From Mycobacterium sp. (GTDB lineage Bacteria > Actinomycetota > Actinomycetes > Mycobacteriales > Mycobacteriaceae): a stretch of 5,744 nt of DNA. Shown piece after piece: positions 5,410 to 5,744 of this stretch. The DNA is taken from contig JAHBAP020000432.1 of the NCBI GenBank assembly GCA_018500005.2, positions 1 to 5,744 on the forward strand, written 5' to 3'. Every line of letters starts with the position of its first letter. Within the stretch, counting starts at the first letter, position 1. The notes below the pieces were generated by a model. That model had not been told where the DNA came from. It saw nothing but the letters and a program-made list of their open reading frames with translations, and searched no databases. The translations under genes and the position numbers were made by a program.

Positions 5410-5744
5410 TCAGGACTGCGCCGCCAGGATGGCGCGGACCTTCTCGGTGTCGCGCCCCATCGCGTTGATCAGGTCGTCTACCGAACCGAATTTCCGCTGC
5501 CCGCGGATGCGCGCCACGAAATCGACTGCCACGTGCTGTCCGTACAGGTCGGCGTCAGCGTCTAGGACATAGGCCTCGACGGTGCGGGTGCGCCCGGAAA
5601 AGGTCGGGTTGGTGCCCACCGAGACCGCCGCCGGGTAGCGCTGACCGGTCGTCATCGGATTCGGCCCCGGCCCGGGACCGAGCAGCGTGAACCACGCCGC
5701 GTAGACCCCGTCGGCCGGGATCGCGGCGTACATCGGCGGGGGGA
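5410..5744 (-). CDS. ribF: Bifunctional riboflavin kinase / FAD synthetase, C-terminal part; runs off the right edge
   Basis: The last 110 codons and the stop of RibF, which phosphorylates riboflavin to FMN and then adenylates FMN to FAD in the cytoplasm. The visible part is the riboflavin kinase domain: PADGVYAAWF, AVSVGTNPTFSGRTRTVEAYVLD, then DLYGQHVAVDFVARIRGQRKF and a C-terminal helix ending ILAAQS. The Glu in VEAY is in the position of the catalytic Glu of flavokinases. The N-terminal nucleotidyltransferase domain and the start lie beyond position 5744; the frame stays open to the edge (three Pro codons precede an internal Met at 5733). RibF stands directly upstream of rpsO in M. tuberculosis; here a large opposite-strand gene intervenes. 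Confidence 0.97.
   Translation of the reverse strand, partial: PPPMYAAIPADGVYAAWFTLLGPGPGPNPMTTGQRYPAAVSVGTNPTFSGRTRTVEAYVLDADADLYGQHVAVDFVARIRGQRKFGSVDDLINAMGRDTEKVRAILAAQS

Noticed and set aside
1..5744. CRISPR array, tRNA, rRNA or insertion sequence
   Set aside because: No spaced direct repeats, tRNA-like cloverleaf, rRNA sequence or transposase frame is evident on either strand.

Overview
The window looks like a piece of a high-GC actinobacterial chromosome, most likely from Mycobacterium or a close relative such as Mycolicibacterium. PNPase, S15 and RibF all read very close to the M. tuberculosis versions as I remember them. The order ribF, rpsO, gpsI on one strand is the conserved mycobacterial arrangement. 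The species cannot be set from this sequence.

Layout by position: 1-912 (minus) is the N-terminal 304 residues of polynucleotide phosphorylase (gpsI/pnp). 913-1152 is a 240-base spacer rich in inverted repeats, with a terminator-like hairpin right after rpsO and a possible near-leaderless promoter for gpsI. 1153-1422 (minus) is rpsO, complete. 1423-1691 is a divergent intergenic region with a good extended -10 promoter and a foldable leader for rpsO on the minus strand, and a weaker promoter for the next gene on the plus strand. 1692-5360 (plus) is one very large gene for a secreted protein of about 1222 residues. 5361-5409 is a short convergent gap. 5410-5744 (minus) is the C-terminal end of ribF.

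The housekeeping genes concern RNA turnover (PNPase), translation (S15) and FMN/FAD synthesis (RibF). The large plus-strand gene is the accessory element: it lies on the opposite strand between ribF and rpsO, which are neighbours in M. tuberculosis. Its product has a Sec-type signal peptide, an Arg/Pro/Ala-rich linker, a filamentous-haemagglutinin-like beta-repeat region, a complete pepsin-like aspartic protease domain embedded in the repeats, more beta-repeats, a parallel beta-helix and a C-terminal beta domain. The protease shows both catalytic Asp motifs, a flap Tyr-Gly motif, hydrophobic-hydrophobic-Gly motifs and a Cys-x3-Cys pair just before the second Asp. Its closest known mycobacterial relatives are probably the PecA/PE_PGRS aspartic proteases, but this protein has no PE domain and carries the protease mid-chain. 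This is the most interesting item in the window.
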